Source: Sinomonas atrocyanea (GTDB taxonomy: Bacteria > Actinomycetota > Actinomycetes > Actinomycetales > Micrococcaceae). Taken from it: a DNA stretch of 64,000 nucleotides. The stretch covers positions 372,001 to 436,000 of the forward strand of contig NZ_JAUSRH010000001.1 of NCBI RefSeq assembly GCF_030811715.1. The letters are read 5' to 3'. Positions 54,545-63,090 of the stretch are shown piece by piece. The translations under genes were made by a program, and so were the position numbers. Under the pieces are notes generated by a model. That model was not told the origin of the DNA, searched no databases, and worked only from the letters and a program-made list of their open reading frames with translations. Every line of letters begins with the position of its first letter. Within the stretch, counting starts at the first letter, position 1.

Positions 54545-55132
54545 TCATTCGCTCCAGCACGCCAGCACGTCGGTGGCGATCTGGTAGGCGAGGGAGCTCC
54601 GGGAGACGCCGTGGGGGCCCACCGGCTCCTTCAGGCCTGTGGCGTCCACGGTGAGGGCGAAGCTGTCCTTGGCGAACGCCACGGTGCCGGCGGGACTCTG
54701 GTAGCCGGGCAGGCCGAGGTTCGCCAGCCCTTCGATGGGGGCAGCGCCGGGCAGCGCCGCGACCGCACCGTGGGCGGAAGCGCGGGCCGCCGCCGGATCC
54801 GAGGATTCCTGGACGGCGAGCACGAGCGCGCCGGAGGGGAGCCGGTAGGTGCAGGTGTAGCGGCCGCCCGCCCATGTCGAGGACGGCGACGGGGCAGCGG
54901 GCAGCGCCAGGATCTGGGCGACCTTCTCCCTGATCTCCTGCCCGCACACCATCGCCGCCGCCGACGATGGTCCCGTCGCCGGGGCCGAAGACGCTGCGGA
55001 AGGGGAGGGTGCCGCAGCGGACTGCTGCGCTGCCTCCGGCGGCGCCGGCGCGCTCTGGACGGCCGCGCAGCCGCTCATCATCAGGGCCGCGCAACTGAGC
55101 GCGACGAGGCGGCGAACGAGGCGTGCGCCCAT
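54545..55132 (-). CDS. DUF3558-like secreted lipoprotein
   Basis: A 195-residue lipoprotein: ARLVRRLVALSCAALMMSGC with the lipobox Cys near 22, an Ala/Pro/Ser linker, then a compact domain with two Cys (MVCGQEIREKV; YTCTYRLPSG) and a final Cys (DVLACWSE). The layout suggests the DUF3558 family of actinobacterial surface lipoproteins, but the match is only general. ATG 55132 follows GGAAAGGA. No enzymatic motif is seen. Divergent from the next lipoprotein gene. Confidence 0.72.
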   Translation of the reverse strand: MGARLVRRLVALSCAALMMSGCAAVQSAPAPPEAAQQSAAAPSPSAASSAPATGPSSAAAMVCGQEIREKVAQILALPAAPSPSSTWAGGRYTCTYRLPSGALVLAVQESSDPAAARASAHGAVAALPGAAPIEGLANLGLPGYQSPAGTVAFAKDSFALTVDATGLKEPVGPHGVSRSSLAYQIATDVLACWSE

Positions 55133-55302
55133 CGTCGTGTCCTTTCCCTCCGCCGGCGTCGCCTGGCGACCTCGGCACCACGGTAGCTTCTGGTCCATCC
55201 TTCGGAGCCGGCCCACCACGCGGACTGGCGATGAACCGGATCGTCGTGCACGGCGTCTCATGGGCAGCGGCAGACAGCCGCCGGATCAGGGAAGGCGACA
55301 CC

Positions 55303-55872
55303 ATGAACAAGCGAGCAGCACTCTTCTTGGCCGCTGCATCGGCGGCCTCCGCCCTCGCCCTCGCCGGCTGCGGCGGTGGGGGCGGGAGCAGTCCGGCCTC
55401 TTCGAGCGCCCCTGCAGCGGCGCCCGCCTCGCCGTCGTCCGCGGCACCGTCGTCCGCCGCACCGTCCTCCACCGCCTCGGCCGAGGTCGAAACGCTCAAG
55501 ACCGCGAGCGTCGCGGGCCACACCATCGTCGTCGACGGGGACGGCAAAGCCGTCTACGTGTACACCCGCGACAACCCCGGCGCCACGACGAGCGCCTGCA
55601 CCGGCGGATGCGCCTCCCTGTGGCCTGCCGTGACCAGCGCCGGCGCACCCACCCTCCAGGGCGTGACCGGGAAGATCGGCAGCATCACCGGCGTCGACGG
55701 CAAGCAGCAGATCACGGTCAACGGGATGCCCATCTACTACTACGCGAAGGACACCGCTCCCGGTCAGGTCAACGGGCAGGGCGTCGCGAACGTGTGGTAC
55801 GTCATCGGCGCGGACGGGAGCATGATCCAGACGCCGCTGGCCTCCGGGAGCTCGGGAACCGGCGGCTACTAG
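55303..55872 (+). CDS. COG4315-type lipoprotein (YxFxxD repeats)
   Basis: A 189-residue lipoprotein: MNKRAALFLAAASAASALAL then AGCGGGGG (lipobox Cys), a Ser/Ala/Pro linker, and two repeats of the COG4315 fold (KAVYVYTRDNPGATTSACTG and MPIYYYAKDTAPGQVNGQGV). The YVYTRD and YYYAKD segments match the conserved Y-x-[FWY]-x-x-D motif, and CTGGCASLWPAV is also conserved. Family members are often found with cupredoxins or haem proteins, and a redox role is suspected. It overlaps modC by four bases at convergent stop codons (shared CTAG). Confidence 0.88.
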   Translation: MNKRAALFLAAASAASALALAGCGGGGGSSPASSSAPAAAPASPSSAAPSSAAPSSTASAEVETLKTASVAGHTIVVDGDGKAVYVYTRDNPGATTSACTGGCASLWPAVTSAGAPTLQGVTGKIGSITGVDGKQQITVNGMPIYYYAKDTAPGQVNGQGVANVWYVIGADGSMIQTPLASGSSGTGGY

Positions 55873-56993
55873 GCGCCGTAGACCGTCACCGCCGCGGCCT
55901 TCGCGACGAGCACGACGGCGGCCCCCTGGGCCAGGTCGAGCTCGGCGGCCGACGCCGGGGTCAGGTCCGCGACGAGGGCGTGGCCCGCGGCGTCGCAGTG
56001 CACCCGCACCTGGGCGCCGCGCGGCTCGAGCTCGCGGACGACGCCGTCCCACGCGTTCCGCGGTGACCCGCGCGGCACGCCGGACTCGCCGCCGAGAGCC
56101 GTGGGGGCCGGATAGAGGGCCACGTCCGCGGGGCGGAACACGGCGATGGCGGCCTCGCCCGCCTGCGGCGGCTCCACCCCGTCCGGGACCGTGCCCGAGA
56201 CCTCGCCGAGGCCGTCGACGCGCAGGCGCCCGGGCCCCGCCCCTCGTTCGGACATGGCCCGCCCCTCGATGAAGTTGAGCCCTGCCAGGCCGGCGGCGAA
56301 GCGGCTTCGAGGGCGGTCCAGGAGGTCGGCGGTGGGTCCGGACTCGGCGACGCGGCCGGACTCGAGGACCACGACGCGGTCGGCGAGCAGGTGGGCGTCG
56401 AGCGGCTCGTGCGTGATGACGAGCGCCGTGCGGCCCTCGAGGACGCGCCGCAGGAGCCGGCGCAGGGCGGGGGCGGCGGCGACGTCGAGTGCCGCGAACG
56501 GCTCGTCGAGCAGGAGGACCCGGGGCTCGGCCGCGAGCGCCCGGGCGATCGCGACGCGCTGCGCCTGGCCGCCCGAGAGCTCGGCGGGGCGCCGCCCGGC
56601 CAGCTCCTCGGCGTCGACCTCGCGCAGCCATCGGCCGGCAGCGGCACGGGCCTCGTCCCGCGGGGCGCCGGCGGCCCGCGGGGCGAACGCGACGTTCTCG
56701 AGCACGCTCAGGTGCGGGAAGAGGAGCGGCTCCTGGGCCAGCAGTGCGACCCCGCGCCGGTGCGGGGGGACCCACGTGCCGCGGGCGTCGGCGAGGACCC
56801 GGCCGGCGAGCGCGACGCTGCCGGCGTCCGGCCGGATCAGCCCGGCGCAGAGCCCGAACAGGGTCGACTTCCCGGCGCCGTTCGGTCCCATCACCGCCAC
56901 CGTCTCGCCGTCCCCGACGGTGAGGGCGAGCCGGACGCCGCGGGCGGCGAGGCCGGCGTCGACCGTCAGGAGGCCCGCCGGCGCGGCGGTCAC
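55869..56993 (-). CDS. modC: Molybdate ABC transporter ATP-binding protein
   Basis: A 374-residue importer ATPase: Walker [20 protein letters not shown]-loop [18 protein letters not shown], signature [16 protein letters not shown], Walker [14 protein letters not shown]-loop VITHE. After residue 240 a TOBE/Mop-like domain ([40 protein letters not shown]) binds oxyanion. Together with ModA and ModB it imports molybdate. Its start overlaps modB by four bases. Confidence 0.93.
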   Translation of the reverse strand: MTAAPAGLLTVDAGLAARGVRLALTVGDGETVAVMGPNGAGKSTLFGLCAGLIRPDAGSVALAGRVLADARGTWVPPHRRGVALLAQEPLLFPHLSVLENVAFAPRAAGAPRDEARAAAGRWLREVDAEELAGRRPAELSGGQAQRVAIARALAAEPRVLLLDEPFAALDVAAAPALRRLLRRVLEGRTALVITHEPLDAHLLADRVVVLESGRVAESGPTADLLDRPRSRFAAGLAGLNFIEGRAMSERGAGPGRLRVDGLGEVSGTVPDGVEPPQAGEAAIAVFRPADVALYPAPTALGGESGVPRGSPRNAWDGVVRELEPRGAQVRVHCDAAGHALVADLTPASAAELDLAQGAAVVLVAKAAAVTVYGA

Positions 56994-57892
56994 CGCGCTC
57001 CCCCCGCCCGGCGCCCGTAGGCGACGCCCACCACGGCGGCGGCGACGGCGACGAGCAGGAGCGCGAGGGCCACGGCGGCGTCGGGATCGGTCTCGCGCTG
57101 CAGGTACACCTCGAGCGGCAGGGTGCGGGTGACCCCCTGGAGGCTTCCGGCGAACGTGAGGGTTGCGCCGAACTCTCCGAGTGAGCGGGCGAAGGCGAGC
57201 ACGAGGCCGGAGGCGAGGCCGGGCAGCACGAGCGGGAGTGTGACGCGGCGGAACGCATGGGTCGGGGAGGCGCCGAGGGTCGCGGCGACGGCCTCGTAGC
57301 GGCCGCCTGCGGTGCGCAGCGCACCCTCGAGGGAAACCACGAGGAAGGGCAGCGACACGAAGGCCTGCGCCATGACCACGGCGGCAGTGGTGAACGCGAC
57401 CTGCACGCCGAGCACGTCGAGCCAGCGCCCCACGAGTCCCAGCCGGCCGAACGTGTAGAGGAGCGCGAGGCCGCCCACCACGGGGGGCAGCACGAGCGGC
57501 AGGAGCACGAGGGCGCGGAGCCAGCGCAGGCCGGGCACGCTGCCCCGGGCCAGGGCCATCGCCATCGGCACCCCGAGCAGGAACACGAGCGCGGTGCTCG
57601 CCGCCGCCGTCGTCAGGCTCAGCCGGAGCGCGGCGAGGGACGCGTCCGAGGTGACGAGCGGGACGAAGTGCGGCCAGTCCACGCGGGCGAGGATCCCCAC
57701 GAGGGGAACGACGACGAACAGGGCCCCGACCGCCGCGGGCGCCCAGAGCCAGGCCGGGAGCCCCGTGAACCCCCGGGAGGTGACTCTCAGGAGGTGGTCC
57801 CCAGGCCGTTGCCGCGCTGAGGGGTCATGTCCCTGCATTGAGGGGTCATATCCCTGCGCTGAGGGGTCATGTCCCTGCGCTGAGGGGGTCAT
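56990..57892 (-). CDS. modB: Molybdate ABC transporter permease with repeated N-terminal tail
   Basis: A 300-residue permease with five or six helices. The binding-protein-dependent transport loop [20 protein letters not shown] (EAA-like motif) contacts Mod[21 protein letters not shown] is the ModB signature and [19 protein letters not shown] precedes it. The first 28 residues, [13 protein letters not shown] followed by [15 protein letters not shown], are heptapeptide repeats coded by a 21-bp tandem repeat (57815-57892), which normal ModB proteins lack. ATG overlaps the modA stop (ATGA). The true start could be after the repeat. Confidence 0.9.
   Translation of the reverse strand: MTPSAQGHDPSAQGYDPSMQGHDPSARQRPGDHLLRVTSRGFTGLPAWLWAPAAVGALFVVVPLVGILARVDWPHFVPLVTSDASLAALRLSLTTAAASTALVFLLGVPMAMALARGSVPGLRWLRALVLLPLVLPPVVGGLALLYTFGRLGLVGRWLDVLGVQVAFTTAAVVMAQAFVSLPFLVVSLEGALRTAGGRYEAVAATLGASPTHAFRRVTLPLVLPGLASGLVLAFARSLGEFGATLTFAGSLQGVTRTLPLEVYLQRETDPDAAVALALLLVAVAAAVVGVAYGRRAGGAR
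57815..57892 (-). repeat. 21-bp tandem repeat at the 5' end of modB
   Basis: Unit CGCTGAGGGGTCATGTCCCTG (plus strand, shown in parts: CGCTGAGGGGTCATG, TCCCTG) occurs three and a half times with few changes. Each unit encodes GHDPSAQ in the modB frame and also reproduces the ATGACCCC start context. It may be a replication-slippage expansion or a phased binding array. Confidence 0.8.
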
Positions 57893-58686
57893 GGCGCGCC
57901 GAAGCCGGCATCCGCGAGCACCTTCCGTCCCTCTGGGCCCGCGACGTAGTCCGCGAACTCGTGGGCGAAGGCCTTGTCCTTCGCGTCGCGCAGCACGGCG
58001 ACCGGGTAGCGGTTCACCGCGGAGGCGGCCTCGGGGAACGGCACCGCGGCGACCTTCCCGCCCGCACCGCGCGCGTCCGTGGCGTACACGAGCCCGGCGT
58101 CCGCCTCCCCGGAGACGACCTTCCCGAGAACGTCGGTCACGTTCGACTCCTGCGACACCGGGGCCAGGGCCACGTGGGCCGCCCCCGCCGCCGCCTGCGC
58201 GGCGGCCCCGCACGGCACCTGCGGCGCGCAGTCGACGAGCCTGAGCCCGGGGCGGGCAAGGTCCGCCAGGCCCTTGATCCCCGCGGGATTGCCGGGCCGC
58301 ACGGCAATCGTGAGCACATTGGTCGCGAAGTCCGCGGGCTCGCCGTCCGCGAGCCCGGCCCCGGTGACCTTGCCCATGGTCCTGGCGTCCGCGGACGCGA
58401 AGACGTCCGCCGGGGCGCCGTTGGCGATCTGAGCCGCGAGGTCGGAGGAGCCGGCGAAGCTGAACGCGACCGTGGTGCCGGGGTGCGCGGCCTGGAACTG
58501 CCGCCCGATCGCGGTGAAGCTCTTCTGGAGGGAGGCCGCGGCGAACACCGTGACGGTGCGGCCTCCGCCGCCGGACGACGCCGCGGGGCCGCCCGCCGCC
58601 GTCGCCCCGCCGCACGCCGTGAGCAGCGCGGCGAACGCGAGGGACCCGAGCCCGAGCCCGGCCAGCGCCCCCACTGGGCGCCTCAC
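57889..58686 (-). CDS. modA: Molybdate-binding lipoprotein
   Basis: A 265-residue solute-binding protein: signal and lipobox LLTACGG (Cys25), then [40 protein letters not shown] and [12 protein letters not shown], where Ser residues bind the oxyanion; [16 protein letters not shown] is the second ligand loop and [20 protein letters not shown] the ending. GTG 58684-58686 follows GGGAGGG and overlaps the TOBE regulator stop (GTGA). Confidence 0.94.
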   Translation of the reverse strand: MRRPVGALAGLGLGSLAFAALLTACGGATAAGGPAASSGGGGRTVTVFAAASLQKSFTAIGRQFQAAHPGTTVAFSFAGSSDLAAQIANGAPADVFASADARTMGKVTGAGLADGEPADFATNVLTIAVRPGNPAGIKGLADLARPGLRLVDCAPQVPCGAAAQAAAGAAHVALAPVSQESNVTDVLGKVVSGEADAGLVYATDARGAGGKVAAVPFPEAASAVNRYPVAVLRDAKDKAFAHEFADYVAGPEGRKVLADAGFGAP

Positions 58687-59090
58687 AAGGCCCTCCCGCC
58701 CGGGGTCTCGACGATCACGGTCGTGGCCTTGACCACCGCCGTGGCCACGGACCCCGGCTCGAGGCCCAGCTCGCGCACCGCCTCGGAGCTCATGAGCGAG
58801 ACGACGCGGTGCGGGCCGCACTGGAGCTCCACCTGCGCCATGACCTTGTCCATCGTCACCGCGGTCACGAGGCCCACGAACTGGTTCCGGGCCGAGCGCC
58901 CCACCCCCGACGAGTCCGTGGGGGCCGCCGCGGTCGCGCGCGCGTGCGCGGCGAGCTCGGCGCCGTCCACCGCCGCACGGCCGGACTCGTCCATGTGGGC
59001 GGTCAGCGTGCCGGCATCCACCCAGCGGCGCACGGTGTCGTCGGAGACGCCGGTGAGCCGGGCGGCGTCGGCAATGCGGAGCAGTCCCAT
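58683..59090 (-). CDS. HTH-TOBE molybdenum-binding regulator or pterin-binding protein
   Basis: A 135-residue fusion: an N-terminal MerR/excisionase-like helix-turn-helix ([20 protein letters not shown], then WVDAGTLTA), and a Mop/TOBE domain ([60 protein letters not shown]) that binds molybdate. It resembles the DNA-binding TOBE proteins of actinobacteria, which probably sense molybdate and regulate modABC. It is first in the operon; candidate operators at 59113-59168 lie upstream. Confidence 0.87.
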   Translation of the reverse strand: MGLLRIADAARLTGVSDDTVRRWVDAGTLTAHMDESGRAAVDGAELAAHARATAAAPTDSSGVGRSARNQFVGLVTAVTMDKVMAQVELQCGPHRVVSLMSSEAVRELGLEPGSVATAVVKATTVIVETPGGRAL

Positions 59091-59112
59091 GCCGACAGTC
59101 TAGGGGCAATCT

Positions 59113-59168
59113 CCGCACCTGCGGCGAAAATAGGTCCGAACGGTCGCAGTTGCGGAAATCGGCCGCAA
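59113..59168. promoter_or_regulatory. TGCGG dyads upstream of the molybdate operon
   Basis: CCGCA-N2-TGCGG (59113-59124) and TTGCGG-N7-CCGCAA (59150-59168) lie 23-78 bases upstream of the TOBE regulator start and in the divergent spacer with the HAD gene. Both use the same TGCGG half-site. They are candidate binding sites of the HTH-TOBE protein; I cannot tell which promoter they control. Confidence 0.4.
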
Positions 59169-59244
59169 ACGATCGGTGGGATGGAAGACTGAGGGTGCGT
59201 CCGCCGTCGTGCGCGCACCCTCCCCCCGACCCGAGGAGCGTTTC

Positions 59245-60075
59245 ATGAGCGAGTCCCCCGACGTCGAGCCGACGCAGCCCGCCGGCCCCGTGGTCTACCG
59301 CAGCGGCCAGGAGATCGAATGCTGGCTCACGGACATGGACGGCGTGCTCGTCCACGAGAACCACCCGATCCCCGGCGCCGCCGAGCTCATCCAGCGGTGG
59401 GTGGACACCTCCCGCCGCTTCCTGGTCCTGACGAACAACTCGATCTACACCCCGCGGGACCTCGCCGCCCGCCTCGCCTCCTCGGGCCTGAGCATCCCCG
59501 AGGAGAACATCTGGACCTCGGCGCTGGCCACGGCGGTGTTCCTCAAGGACCAGATGCCGGGCGCCCGGATCTACGTGATCGGCGAGGCCGGCCTCACCAC
59601 GGCCCTGCACGAGGCTGGCATGATCCTCACCGACCAGGACCCCGACTATGTGGTGCTCGGCGAGACCCGCACGTACTCCTTCAACGCGATCACCACGGCC
59701 ATCCGCCTGATCCTCGACGGCGCCCGGTTCATCGCCACCAATCCGGACGCGACGGGGCCCTCGCGGGACGGCGTGCTGCCCGCGACCGGCGCGATCGCCG
59801 CGCTCATCAGCAAGGCGACGGGCCGGGTGCCGTACACCATCGGCAAGCCGAACCCCATGATGTTCCGCTCCGCGATGAACCAGATCGACGCACATTCCGA
59901 GACCACGGCGATGATCGGAGACCGGATGGACACGGACATCATCGCGGGCATGGAGGCCGGGCTGCACACGGTGCTCGTCCTCTCTGGCATCACGCAGCGC
60001 GAGGACATCGCCGCCTACCCCTTCCGGCCCAACCAGATCCTCGCTTCCGTGAAGGACCTCCTGCAGCAGCTCTAG
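59245..60075 (+). CDS. HAD-IIA family hydrolase (NagD-like)
   Basis: A 276-residue phosphatase-like protein. Motif I is CWLTDMDGVLVHENHPIPGA with nucleophile and acid Asp, motif II FLVLTNNSIYTPRDLAARL, motif III GKPNPMMFRSAM with Lys, motif IV MIGDRMDTDIIAGMEAGL with metal Asp. The cap type (C2A, NagD) is clear from order and spacing. Substrates of relatives include nucleotides and sugar phosphates. ATG 59245 has GAGGAGCG upstream. Followed by a hairpin at 60095-60116. Confidence 0.92.
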   Translation: MSESPDVEPTQPAGPVVYRSGQEIECWLTDMDGVLVHENHPIPGAAELIQRWVDTSRRFLVLTNNSIYTPRDLAARLASSGLSIPEENIWTSALATAVFLKDQMPGARIYVIGEAGLTTALHEAGMILTDQDPDYVVLGETRTYSFNAITTAIRLILDGARFIATNPDATGPSRDGVLPATGAIAALISKATGRVPYTIGKPNPMMFRSAMNQIDAHSETTAMIGDRMDTDIIAGMEAGLHTVLVLSGITQREDIAAYPFRPNQILASVKDLLQQL

Positions 60076-60094
60076 TGTGTGGCCGGTCACCCCT

Positions 60095-60116
60095 GGGTGT
60101 CCGCAACGAGACACCC
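60095..60116 (+). terminator. Hairpin after the HAD gene
   Basis: Perfect 7-bp stem GGGTGTC / GACACCC with an eight-base loop, 20 bases after the HAD stop codon. Followed by TCAG, not a T-run, so termination is likely but not certain. Confidence 0.5.
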
Positions 60117-60191
60117 TCAGACGGAATGCGCCTGCACCGCGGTGCGCTGCACTGAACAGTTGATAGTCCAGCGAAGACAAAGGAGATCGAC

Positions 60192-60950
60192 ATGGCACAG
60201 TTCACCGGCAGGGTAGCCCTCGTCACGGGCGGCGGCTCGGGCCTCGGCGAGGCGATCGGCAAGGAGCTCGCGGCCAAGGGGGCGAGCGTCGTCCTGACCG
60301 ACATCAACCTCGACGCAGCCCAGCGCGTGGCGAAGGAGATCACGGACGCCGGCGGGACGGCGTCGGCCTTCCAGCAGGACACCGCGAAGAAGGAGGACTC
60401 CGAGAAGGCGGTCCGGTTCGCCGTGGAGACGTACGGCAAGCTCAACTACGCGGTGAACAACGCCGGGATCGGCGGCAGGAACGCCCCGACGGGGGAGATC
60501 GACCTCGACGACTGGGACAAGGTCATCGACATCAACCTCAACGGCGTGCTGTACGGCATGCGGTACCAGATCCCCGAGATGCTCAAGGCCGGCGCCGCAG
60601 AGAGCGCGATCGTCAACATGGCCTCGATCCACGGGATGGTCGCGGCGCTGGGCAACAGTGCGTACACCGCAGCCAAGCACGGCGTGGTCGGCGTGACCAA
60701 GAACGCCGCCGCCGAGTACGGCCCCCAGGGGCTGCGCATCAACGCCGTGGGCCCCGGCTACATCCAGACGCCGCTGCTGGAGAACAACCTCACCCCCGAG
60801 GTGATGGAGCTCCTCAAGGGCAAGCACCCGCTCGGGCGGCTCGGGCGCCCCGAGGAGGTCGCACACGTCGTGACGTTCCTCCTCTCCGAGGACGCCTCGT
60901 TCGTCACCGGCGGCTACTACCTCATCGACGGCGGCTACACCGCCGTCTGA
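60192..60950 (+). CDS. SDR family oxidoreductase
   Basis: A 252-residue classical short-chain dehydrogenase: ALVTGGGSGLGEAIGKELAA (NAD(P) loop), LTDINLDAAQRVAKEI with Asp favouring NAD, NYAVNNAGIGGRNAPTGEID, NMASIHGMVAALGNSAYTAA (catalytic Ser, then Tyr-x3-Lys), GPGYIQTPLLENNLTPEVM and SFVTGGYYLIDGGYTAV. It resembles glucose or 3-alpha-(hydroxy)-dehydrogenases; the substrate is unknown. AAAGGAG precedes ATG 60192. Own terminator at 60968-60999. Confidence 0.9.
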   Translation: MAQFTGRVALVTGGGSGLGEAIGKELAAKGASVVLTDINLDAAQRVAKEITDAGGTASAFQQDTAKKEDSEKAVRFAVETYGKLNYAVNNAGIGGRNAPTGEIDLDDWDKVIDINLNGVLYGMRYQIPEMLKAGAAESAIVNMASIHGMVAALGNSAYTAAKHGVVGVTKNAAAEYGPQGLRINAVGPGYIQTPLLENNLTPEVMELLKGKHPLGRLGRPEEVAHVVTFLLSEDASFVTGGYYLIDGGYTAV

Positions 60951-60967
60951 GCCACGCGCGCACGACG

Positions 60968-60999
60968 GCGGCCGGTCACCCACGCGGGTGGCCGGCCGC
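60968..60999 (+). terminator. Intrinsic terminator of the SDR gene
   Basis: A 14-bp stem with one G-T pair, GCGGCCGGTCACCC (60968-60981) and GGGTGGCCGGCCGC (60986-60999), four-base loop, followed by TTTGTCT. It begins 18 bases after the stop codon. The left arm continues from GCGCACGACGGCGG (60958-60971), the recurring motif. Confidence 0.85.
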
Positions 61000-61013
61000 T
61001 TTGTCTCGGCCCC

Positions 61014-62030
61014 CTACCCGGCCCCGCCGCCGGCCGCTCCCACCGTCAGGGGCAGCGGGAGCAGCTGGGGCAGGAGCCGGTTGAGGACCTGGTTGTAGAC
61101 GATGCCGCTCCACTGCGGGCTCGCGTGCGCCGGGAACGCCCCGATGGTCTGCGCATCCGAGCTGACCAGGTTCTTCGCGAACAGCCGCTCCCACCGCGAC
61201 CGGGCGGAGGCGTAGTCCACGGTCTGGTCGCCCGGGTTGCCGATGAACGCCATCTGCACGGTGCCGAGCGAGTCGGTGAACCGGGTGGCGTCCCACTGGT
61301 AGATGTACTCCGACTCGCTCTGGATGAGCACGCTGGAGGGCGCGAGCGGCGAGAGCTGCTCGAGGGTCTGGTTCACGACCTGGCCCCATGTCCGCTCGTT
61401 CTTGTGCACCACCCGCTCGCCGAACTCGTACCCGCCGCGCACCACGGAGGGGATCCGGACCCCGAGGTCGTACAGGTACACGACCGAGTCGAACCAGGTC
61501 TGGTCGAGGACGTCGAACTTCGAGGCGGGTGTCGAGTCGAGGAGGATCACCTCGACCTGGAGGCCGTCCTCGGAGAGCAGCCTCGCAGCGGCCTCGACGG
61601 CCACCATCCCACCGAACGAGTGCCCGTAGAAGTACAGGGTGCGCAGGCGCCGCTGGCGGATGTAGACCCGCAGGGTGTCCAGGATCTCGTCCAGGTCGAG
61701 GCCCAGATTGGAGTAGCCCACGGCGGCGAGCTGCCCCCGCTGCGACAACGAGGACCGCAGGGAGGCGAGGATGATCCTCGCCTCCTCCCAGCTCGTCTTG
61801 TAGCCGGGGAACAGGATCCAGGAGGTGCCGGGGAAGCGCTGCCGCGCGGCGTCGTCCGCGAGGTCGAGCAGGACCGTCTGGCGCCGGCGGCTCTGCACCT
61901 CGCGGGTGACGAACATGTCCGCGGCGAGCAGCGCCGAGGCCGTCGCCCCGCCGAGGAAGGCACGGCGCGAGAACGCCTTGACCCGCAGGGCCGCCCGGAG
62001 CAGAGCCGGGTCTACGGATGGTCCCCCCAC
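61014..62030 (-). CDS. Tat-exported alpha/beta hydrolase
   Basis: A 338-residue protein with a twin-arginine signal: KAFSRRAFLGGATASALLAA near residue 20. The alpha/beta-hydrolase fold is visible in TSWILFPGYKTSWEEARIIL, LYFYGHSFGGMVAVEAAARL (nucleophile Ser in GHSFGG), VILLDSTPASKF and FIGNPGDQTVDYASARSRWE (Asp loop). No lipase or protease subtype can be assigned. GTG 62030 has a weak ribosome-binding site and lies 22 bases after pyrE, so it may be translated from the pyrE message. Confidence 0.8.
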   Translation of the reverse strand: MGGPSVDPALLRAALRVKAFSRRAFLGGATASALLAADMFVTREVQSRRRQTVLLDLADDAARQRFPGTSWILFPGYKTSWEEARIILASLRSSLSQRGQLAAVGYSNLGLDLDEILDTLRVYIRQRRLRTLYFYGHSFGGMVAVEAAARLLSEDGLQVEVILLDSTPASKFDVLDQTWFDSVVYLYDLGVRIPSVVRGGYEFGERVVHKNERTWGQVVNQTLEQLSPLAPSSVLIQSESEYIYQWDATRFTDSLGTVQMAFIGNPGDQTVDYASARSRWERLFAKNLVSSDAQTIGAFPAHASPQWSGIVYNQVLNRLLPQLLPLPLTVGAAGGGAG

Positions 62031-62052
62031 GTCACTGCCCGGGCCAGGTCCC

Positions 62053-62631
62053 TCAGTCGAGACCGAGCTCGTCCTTCCCGAAGGCGTAGAGGTACGGCAC
62101 CCCGGCCTCGGCCTCGATGCGCTCCTTCGCGCCCGTGGCGCGGTCCACGATGACGGCCACCGCGGTCACCTCCCCGCCCGCGTTGCGCACGCCCTCGACG
62201 GCCGCGAGCGCCGAGCCGCCCGTGGTCGAGGTGTCCTCGAGCACCACGACCTTGCGGCCCTCCACGCCCGGGCCTTCGACCTGCCGGCCCATGCCGTAGG
62301 ACTTCTGCGCCTTGCGCACCACGAACGCGTCGACGGCGCGGCCGGCCTCGCGGGCGGCGTGCATGACGGCGGTGCCCACCGGGTCGGCGCCCATCGTGAG
62401 GCCGCCCGCGGTGTCCATCTGGACCCCGGCGCTGTCGATGAGGTCCAGCATGACCTGGCCCACGAGCTGGCTCGCCTCGTGGTGCAGCGTGATGCGGCGG
62501 AGGTCCACGTAGTAGTCCGCTTCCTTGCCACTCGAGAGGATCACCGTGCCCCGCACCACGGCGAGCTCCTTGATGAGCTCCAGCAGGCGGGCGCGGGCGG
62601 CGGCGATGTCAACGGGTGCGGCGTCAGTCAT
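62053..62631 (-). CDS. pyrE: Orotate phosphoribosyltransferase
   Basis: A 192-residue enzyme that joins orotate to PRPP in UMP synthesis. RGTVILSSGKEADYYVDLRR is the orotate and dimer loop, GGLTMGADPVGTAVMHA the PPi loop, RKAQKSYGMGRQVEG the flexible catalytic loop with Lys, and VVVLEDTSTTGGSALAAV the PRPP-binding motif. The ATG at 62629-62631 is used; a longer frame to 62727 runs through repeats and is not supported. The 460-base region upstream is an unusual repeat array. Confidence 0.95.
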   Translation of the reverse strand: MTDAAPVDIAAARARLLELIKELAVVRGTVILSSGKEADYYVDLRRITLHHEASQLVGQVMLDLIDSAGVQMDTAGGLTMGADPVGTAVMHAAREAGRAVDAFVVRKAQKSYGMGRQVEGPGVEGRKVVVLEDTSTTGGSALAAVEGVRNAGGEVTAVAVIVDRATGAKERIEAEAGVPYLYAFGKDELGLD

Positions 62632-63090
62632 GGCACCGATTCTAGTGGCGACGCACGACGGCGCGTGGTCGCCCCGGCCTCTCCCTCCCCCGCCCCGCGA
62701 AGTCACCCCCTGGAACCGCGAAGTCACCCCGTAGCGCGCGAGTCATCACCCCGCGGCCTTCCTCCCCAGCTTTCCTGCACTCGTCCCCAGCTTTCAGGCT
62801 CCGCACTCAGCTGAGGCGGGGGATCAGACAGATGACGCTGGCCTCACGCGCGCCAAAGTCGGGGAGCACAGCAGCGAATGTTGGGGAGGACTGCAGGGAA
62901 AGTCGGGGACGACAGCCACGGGTGACCTGAGAGCATTCGGAGGCCACCGGCGTCGGGCGTCACCACGCCAGACCCGACCTCGCGCACCCACGGGGTGACC
63001 TCGGGCCCACACCGGGTGACCTCGGGGTTCTACGGGGTGACCTCGGGCCCACACCGGGTGACCTCGGGGTTCTACGGGGTGACTTCGCGG
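62632..63090. repeat. Intergenic mirror-symmetric array of 21-22 bp phased repeats
   Basis: Left outer: GCGAAGTCACCCC at 62697 and 62718, plus a decayed copy near 62738 (21-base phase). Left inner: TCCCCAGCTTTC at 62763 and 62784 (21). Right inner: AAAGTCGGGGA at 62855, AATGTTGGGGA at 62877, AAAGTCGGGGA at 62899 (22). Right outer: GGGGTGACCTCG-type units at 62992, about 63013, 63034, about 63055 and 63076 (21; the longer period is 42). The outer and inner families on the right are near reverse complements of those on the left. No gene is seen in the array. The gap starts at 62632 with the recurring ACGCACGACGGC motif. Confidence 0.85.

Noticed and set aside
57889-60198. A 769-codon minus-strand frame covering modA, the TOBE gene and the HAD gene
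   Set aside because: Only its last 266 codons (modA) have support; the rest is antisense to the HAD gene or out of frame with the TOBE gene.
62632-62727. N-terminal extension of PyrE
   Set aside because: The open frame continues to 62727 but runs through the repeat units and lacks a ribosome-binding site; conserved PyrE sequence begins just after ATG 62631.
62824-63054. A 76-codon protein of RGHPV repeats
   Set aside because: It is a translation of the 21-base repeats; composition and lack of a start signal argue against a gene.
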